Below, piece after piece: positions 59,195 through 64,000 of a stretch of DNA of 64,000 bases. The translations under genes and the position numbers were made by a program. Positions within the stretch are counted from its first letter, which is position 1; each line of letters begins with the position of its first letter. Origin of the DNA: Coniochaeta sp. PMI_546 (lineage: Eukaryota > Ascomycota > Sordariomycetes > Coniochaetales > Coniochaetaceae); assembly GCA_021432605.1 (NCBI GenBank), contig MU271146.1, positions 930,001-994,000 on the forward strand. The letters run 5' to 3'. Under the pieces are notes generated by a model. That model worked only from the letters and a program-made list of their open reading frames with translations, did not search any database and had not been told where the DNA came from.

Positions 59195-59696
59195 ATGACG
59201 TCGACAATCGGCATACCGATCAAGCTCCTCAACGAGGCCCAGGGCCACATCGTCACTCTCGAGATCACCTCTGGCCAGACGTATCGCGGAAAACTGATTG
59301 AGGGTATGTTAACCCCAGAAACGAGGCGAGATAGATGGCTTTGAGGGACAGGAGCTAATCTGCTGTGTGTGCTAGCCGAGGATAACATGAACGTCCAGCT
59401 CAAGGACATCACGGTCACGGCGCGCGACGGTCGAGTCAGCCATCTGGAGCAGGTTTACATCCGTGGCAGTCATGTGCGGTTCTTCATCGTGCCGGATATG
59501 TTGAGGTAAGGGAAACACCTCGCAAATTCACACAAGCGCTTTCATCTGCGGATACGGTAGCTAACACTGGATCTCATGCAGGAATGCCCCCATGTTCCGG
59601 AGTCGCAACGTCCGCGGCAGAGGTGTCGGTCTGGCTCGCGGCAGGGCGACGGTCAGCAGAGCGCGCGCTGGTGGTCGGGGTGGCCCTCCGAGGTAG
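59195..59696 (+). CDS. SMD3: Small nuclear ribonucleoprotein SmD3
   Basis: Exons 59195-59303, 59376-59505 and 59582-59696 give 117 residues. SmD3 is one of the seven Sm proteins that form the ring on spliceosomal snRNAs in the nucleus. Sm1 motif: [29 protein letters not shown] (the intron follows KLIE). Sm2: [18 protein letters not shown]. The tail after the last intron is RGG-like ([14 protein letters not shown], ending GGRGGPPR), the part that is dimethylated in relatives. All introns join in phase and the length is typical. Confidence 0.97.
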
Positions 59697-60070
59697 AGAA
59701 GCTGAGCTCTGGTGGTGTTCATGAGATTGTGTTGCACGGTTTCGGTCTAGGCGTTCAGGTCATAAGAGGAAAACGGGGCAGGATTTTGAAGCGTCGAAAT
59801 ACTGCGATAGACGGAAATGTCATGGTAAAAGCTGGGAGACGTATACCCAGCAGATGGCCATACGGCTCATACGACAATGCACGCCCAATCTGTTGTGGCA
59901 AATTATGCGTGCTGGTCTTGGGCGGGCGCATGTGTACAGATCCCTCAATGAACGCCGTATATGCTGTATACCAGTAAATGATGGCGCTCAACTCACATCC
60001 AGAGTTTGACCCGATCCACCGCCAAAGTCTATGTATAATACTACAATGATATACAGCGAAAGCGCAGTAC
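59697..60070. other. Convergent 3' region, SmD3 / Mmc1-like gene
   Basis: 374 bases of shared 3' sequence with nothing notable. Confidence 0.65.
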
Positions 60071-62029
60071 CTACTTCAGCCTCTGGAGCGCATCCTCAGC
60101 CTCCTCAACCATAGCCCTAACCTTTCTGACTTCCTCTAATACATCCTTCCCCTCCTGCGCTTCCCTCCTCTTCGCCCGCTCGAACACCTCTCCCACACTC
60201 GCCTCCGTGGCCCTGACAGCCTTGCGTCCCTCCTCTCTCACCTCGCCCTCCCAGTAAGCCCTGGCCGCCTCCCACTTCTTCTGCAGCCTCCTCATGCTCC
60301 ACACGATCCCGAGTGCCGCCACGGCACCGGCTTCGTACGCGCCCGCGCCCCAGATCTGCGAGACGTAAGTCAGTCCCGCCAGCGAGGACATGGCAGCCGA
60401 CGTGCCGAGACTCTGCCCGACCAGCTTCTGCGCCAGCGCCTGGAGGGCAGGTATCGTCCTCTCCAGCAGATACGCCCTCGTGTACGGGATATGCGTAGGC
60501 CACTTGCCCTCCAGCTCCGGCGTCGGCCTGTCTAAATTCTCGTCGCTGTTGCCTTCGGTGGCAGAAACGACCAGCGGACCGGGATAGGTCGGGTCGGTGT
60601 CGTGCTCTTCCACCAGGCCGGCCTCCTTGATCCGGCCGGCGAGGTAGATGATACCGCGCTCTGCCTCGGGGAGGAAGCGCTGCGAGAGCATGTCGGAGGA
60701 TAGCATGCCTACGTCGTCCACGCGCCAGAAGAGCTTCCACCACCCCAGCTTGCGCCAGCGGCGGCCGGTGAAGGCTAGGTCGAGCTGGGACTGGAGCTCG
60801 GAGTGGGCGGACTCGGACCAATCTGATAGTGCTCGGTCGAGGGTTGCGACTGCGGTGGGGGAGAGCTTGGATGACAGTGCGGCGGAGAGAAGACGCGCTT
60901 CTTCTGCTTGGATGGCGGCGGACGTGTTGCGTAGTATGGACGTTATGAGAGCGCGGACGGGTGGTTTGGTTGTACCCGGTGAGGAGGAGAGGACGCCGGT
61001 CTTCAGCCAGCATGTAATGGATGGCAGGTTGGACTCGAACCAGAGGTTCTCGTAGGCGCCTGCGTTGGAGACGGAGGCACGGAAGAGGGAGAGGGCCTTG
61101 CTGGCTGTCGGGAGGGAGATGACGGTGAATGGGTAAGGGGTGGAATCCTCGGCCGGGTCATGGTTTGGAAAGTTGACGACGGCCGAAATCATGCCGTCCT
61201 CTTGGAGGAGAGGGGAGGATACAAGGGAGGCGGCACCTAGGATGCCGTCGCCTACCACCAAGGCGCGGTGAACGGGGGTAGAGATCGGGGTGTAGCGGCC
61301 TGTGTTGGAGGGGATATCTATTGTTGGGACTAGGACCGCTTCGTCTGTAGTCTCGAGAATAGCACCGTCGCCGTTATCAAAGGGGTTGGTTTCCATGAGT
61401 AGGAGCTCCAGGTTATTCCCGTCCAGAGCTGGGGATGATACGTTGATCTCGGGTAGTAGCTCATCTCTCCTCTTTGCGAAGGACAGGTGTGGATGCTGTT
61501 GCTCTTCCTGTTCGCTGCCAACGTGAAGAATGAGCGGCTGCGCCGCGTCGGCGGACGTAAGCTGTTGCTCCCATTTCTGCTCTGATTGTAGGGGGTCGGC
61601 TAGCAGCAGACGGAGGAGCTCCTTCGCTGTCGCATGCGAGGAGTTGGTGCCGGTGGTCATGCCCAGGATGGCGACGCGGATGGACTCTTCACCTGGCGGT
61701 TGGGAGAGGTTTCGCAGGGCGAGCTGTATGCGTGACAGATTGACATAGTTTGGAGCGTGTCGTTGGAGATTCTGAAGGGCGGTTTGGAGTTCAGTCCGGG
61801 CTGATTCTGAAGGGTGCTCATGGATTGCAGGAGAGTCAATGGTAGACTGCGCCCGGCGTGTCGTCGTCGGCCATGGCGAGGAGGACAGCGGTTTCCGTCG
61901 CGATTTGTTGGGTCTCGTGAGGGAGCAGAAGAGACATATTTCCTGCGACCTATAGAGAGATCTAGACACCAATGGACCAGAGCTGCGACTTGCGCTGGCA
62001 GCTGATCGCAGGCTCAGTCGAGGTGCCAT
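60071..62029 (-). CDS. Mitochondrial protein resembling the fungal Mmc1 family
   Basis: A single exon of 652 residues from the first ATG (62029). The N-terminus (MAPRLSLRSAASASRSSGPLVSRSLYRS) is a strong mitochondrial presequence. Near residue 120 a segment RVAILGMTTGTNSSHATAKELLRLLL looks like a P-loop in which the GK(S/T) is lost. A Ser/Thr-rich middle follows, then a conserved-looking core (RWRKLGWWKLFWRVDDVGML). Two hydrophobic segments near the end (MSSLAGLTYVSQIWG, AGAVAALGIVWSM) precede a basic/acidic coiled-coil tail (EVFERAKRREAQEGKDVLEEVRKV). From memory this fits the fungal-specific Mmc1 proteins of the mitochondrial inner membrane, which have a dynamin-like ancestry; that assignment is not certain. 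Confidence 0.6.
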   Translation of the reverse strand: MAPRLSLRSAASASRSSGPLVSRSLYRSQEICLFCSLTRPNKSRRKPLSSSPWPTTTRRAQSTIDSPAIHEHPSESARTELQTALQNLQRHAPNYVNLSRIQLALRNLSQPPGEESIRVAILGMTTGTNSSHATAKELLRLLLADPLQSEQKWEQQLTSADAAQPLILHVGSEQEEQQHPHLSFAKRRDELLPEINVSSPALDGNNLELLLMETNPFDNGDGAILETTDEAVLVPTIDIPSNTGRYTPISTPVHRALVVGDGILGAASLVSSPLLQEDGMISAVVNFPNHDPAEDSTPYPFTVISLPTASKALSLFRASVSNAGAYENLWFESNLPSITCWLKTGVLSSSPGTTKPPVRALITSILRNTSAAIQAEEARLLSAALSSKLSPTAVATLDRALSDWSESAHSELQSQLDLAFTGRRWRKLGWWKLFWRVDDVGMLSSDMLSQRFLPEAERGIIYLAGRIKEAGLVEEHDTDPTYPGPLVVSATEGNSDENLDRPTPELEGKWPTHIPYTRAYLLERTIPALQALAQKLVGQSLGTSAAMSSLAGLTYVSQIWGAGAYEAGAVAALGIVWSMRRLQKKWEAARAYWEGEVREEGRKAVRATEASVGEVFERAKRREAQEGKDVLEEVRKVRAMVEEAEDALQRLK

Positions 62030-62368
62030 GGCGCTCAATGTCACGACATGTCGTTCATCCGAGCACAAGAACTCGAATCAACGACGATCGTACCTTAGCT
62101 TGAAGCGTTGCTTGACGGAAGCTTGGCCGGACCCACAGCGGCTTCCCGAATCCCTGGACCCCACCACCGTCATCCGGACCCTTCCGCTTCTGCATCGCCA
62201 TTGTTCAAACCACCGTCCGTGAAGCCACCGTTACCACATCATCCTCACTTAGATACCTACCTTACATATTCGTCCCCAAATATCTGAGTCTTCATCTTCC
62301 ATACAGCTACCTGCCTTGGCAAATTATACAAGATACTCTCACACAAATAGCCTCAGTATCGACGGAAC
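62030..62368. promoter_or_regulatory. Divergent promoter, Mmc1-like gene / E2 gene
   Basis: 339 bases between two start codons. No TATA box or named element is seen. Confidence 0.6.
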
Positions 62369-62958
62369 ATGTCCCAATCAACAGCCCACCGCCGGCTCCT
62401 CCAGGAGTACCGCGCCCTGACCAACAACCCGCCAGAAGGCATCACCGCCGGCCCTGTCTCCGAGGACGACCTTCTCCACTGGGAGGCCCTGATCCAAGGA
62501 CCCGAAGGCACACCCTTTGAAGGCGGCGTCTTCCCTGCCGAGTTGCGCTTCCCCAAGGACTATCCGCTAGCACCACCGACGATGAAGTTCCTCGGCGAGG
62601 TGTGGCATCCCAATGGTATGTTTCCACTCCAACCCCTACCTACCTAACCGTCTTACCTTGCCTGTCCCCGCTGTCTGTTGATTGCTAAAGAGAGGAAAAC
62701 ACAGTATACCCAAGCGGTCTAGTCTGCATCTCCATCCTGCACGCCCCGGGCGACGATCCGAACCACTACGAGCACGCGTCCGAACGCTGGTCGCCCATCC
62801 AATCGGTCGAGAAGATCCTCATCTCCGTCATGAGCATGCTGGCTGAGCCCAACGACGAGAGTCCCGCCAACGTCGAGGCCGCGAAGCAGTGGCGCGAGCG
62901 GAGGGACGAGTACGAGGCCAAGGTCCGCGACGGTGTGAGGCGCATGCTGGGACTTTGA
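62369..62958 (+). CDS. UBC7: Ubiquitin-conjugating enzyme E2, Ubc7 type
   Basis: Exons 62369-62615 and 62705-62958 give 166 residues, the usual Ubc7 length. It transfers ubiquitin in ER-associated degradation, working with Cue1 and the Hrd1/Doa10 ligases in yeast. The E2 core is intact: [16 protein letters not shown], then [19 protein letters not shown], and the active-site Cys near 90 in [10 protein letters not shown]. The acidic insertion [17 protein letters not shown] directly after the catalytic Cys is diagnostic of Ubc7/UBE2G. The intron splits the Val codon after HPN and the join is in phase. Confidence 0.96.
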
Positions 62959-63218
62959 TAGCAAGTATTCCGATGGAAGAAGAAGAAAAAGGTTCGGCAA
63001 CGTAGAATATTGGAATTACACATAGCATGGAGTTCTGGTTCTGGTACTGGTTGTCATACTTATACATATCCTGGTGCGAGAGGCAGTTGACCGCAGCGAG
63101 ATTTTTAGAGTTCAAAGTTTATGACATTATCTGCTCATCTTGCCACGTCTTCTCTAATGTGAATATGCTTGATCTAGCCACTTGCAAATTGCCGGTCCAG
63201 ACAGGACTCGACAGTCAT

Positions 63219-64000
63219 CTAAAGCCCATTCTCAGCCTTGAACTTGTCCCACGCCTCATTTAGCGTGCTAAACACCGTCCCTGCAATCATCCTCACCTCC
63301 GTACTCGCGTCTTGTGGCAGCTGTCATTCGTAATGTTAGTCGCACCGCTCTCGACCCATCACCAATCAGGGGCTGGATACACATACCTTGTCAGGATGCG
63401 TCTTAGCAATAGCCTTCATGTACACCACCTTGACCTTATTAGCCATGACAAGCTCGTGCAGCCCGACCTTCTTCCACCCGCTGCCCTCCCATAGCACCCC
63501 GTCCAAACTCCCCAGCAGAGCTCGCAGGTTATCCCTCTTGCCCTCCCTCCACGCCGCGATCCGCGCGTCTACCTTGTCTACTAGCGCGAATTTCTCGCCG
63601 TCCTCTCTCTCGGCCGCCTTATTTGCCGCCCTCAGTCGCTCGACGGCGTCGGAATCTTTGTTTTGCGATGCCGGGGCGGGGCGAGGCCTAGCAGCAGGAG
63701 CAGCAGGTCTGGGTGTCACAGCCGGCTTCGGCGCAAGAGCCTTCTGGCACCGCTGCCGGCCTGCGATAGCCGTTGGCCCGCCGACCCCGGACTCGACGCA
63801 TGTCTGCCACACCGCGCCGGCGTCGGCCCACTTCTCCATCTGCTCGAGTGCCTCGGCCTTGCGGGTTAGCGCCTTGCCATACAGCTCTCGCATGTCGCGC
63901 TTCTCGTTGCCGTCCAAGTCGACAGATTCGCCTTCGCCCTTGCCCGGACCGATGAGCTCGAGCGCTGTGTCGGCGTCCGAGACGGCTTGGCGTGGTTCGC
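63219..64000 (-). CDS. SWA2: Auxilin/SWA2-type J-domain protein, 5' end outside the window
   Basis: The last two exons are seen: 64000-63387 (continuing beyond the right edge) and 63320-63219, 238 codons plus stop. SWA2 (auxilin) uses its J domain to recruit Hsp70 and strip clathrin from vesicles. The visible part begins within TPR repeats (ALELIGPGKGEGE, LYGKALTRKAEALEQMEKWADA). An Ala/Pro-rich linker follows, then the C-terminal J domain: ALLGSLDGVLWEGSGWKKV, then VKVVYMKAIAKTHPDK with the HPD tripeptide, and across the intron LPQDASTEVRMIAGTVFSTLNEAWDKF. The J domain at the extreme C-terminus after TPRs is the SWA2 layout. The N-terminal clathrin- and ubiquitin-binding parts should lie outside the window. 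Confidence 0.9.

Noticed and set aside
1-64000. CRISPR array, rDNA, telomere repeat or RIP-mutated transposon
   Set aside because: None of the expected patterns is seen anywhere in the window, and the sequence is eukaryotic nuclear DNA of even composition.

Overview
The window is 64 kb of nuclear DNA from a filamentous ascomycete (Pezizomycotina). Sordariomycetes is likely, because the formate dehydrogenase reads very close to the Neurospora enzyme as I remember it; this is inference. Short introns of about 50-110 bases with GTAAGT/GTATGT-type donors, CTAAC-type branch sites and CAG/TAG acceptors interrupt most genes. Both strands are used, there are no operons, and base composition is even. 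I see no transposon, virus-like element, rDNA or CRISPR array. I resolved 24 protein genes (two cut by the window edges) and one tRNA gene.

Layout. 0-10 kb: an Ala-rich secreted protein (cut by the left edge), a ferric/cupric reductase, a BTB protein and Mediator subunit MED6. 10-21 kb: an MMtag-domain RS-type protein divergent from MED6, a giant sacsin-like GHKL ATPase with a C-terminal HExxH motif, and NAD formate dehydrogenase with a mitochondrial-type leader. 21-28 kb: a secreted GH3 beta-glucosidase divergent from a secreted class 3 lipase. 28-35 kb: RAD7 and RAD16, the two partners of the global-genome nucleotide-excision-repair complex, arranged head to head. 36-45 kb: a GtaA-type glutaminase, a Tra2-like RRM/RGG protein and an unrecognised basic/acidic nuclear-type protein. 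45-52 kb: a small CxxC protein, mitochondrial EF-Tu, ribosomal protein S29 and an unrecognised coiled-coil Cys protein. 52-57 kb: a long stretch with no convincing gene. 57-64 kb: an unrecognised fungal protein, tRNA-Arg(ACG), SmD3, an Mmc1-like mitochondrial protein, a Ubc7-type E2 and an auxilin/SWA2-type J protein (cut by the right edge).

Most genes are housekeeping genes, with a few nutrient-acquisition enzymes (GH3, lipase, glutaminase, ferric reductase). The most unusual observations are: two complete introns separated by one nucleotide in the beta-glucosidase gene; the RAD7/RAD16 divergent pair, with the RAD7 start codon split by an intron; a metzincin-spaced HExxHxxxxxH motif at the end of the sacsin-like ATPase; a near-identical 19-bp element upstream of mitochondrial EF-Tu and S29; and a small two-exon CxxC gene.

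All exon boundaries were read by eye from splice signals, reading phase and remembered family sequences. No alignment or transcript data were available.
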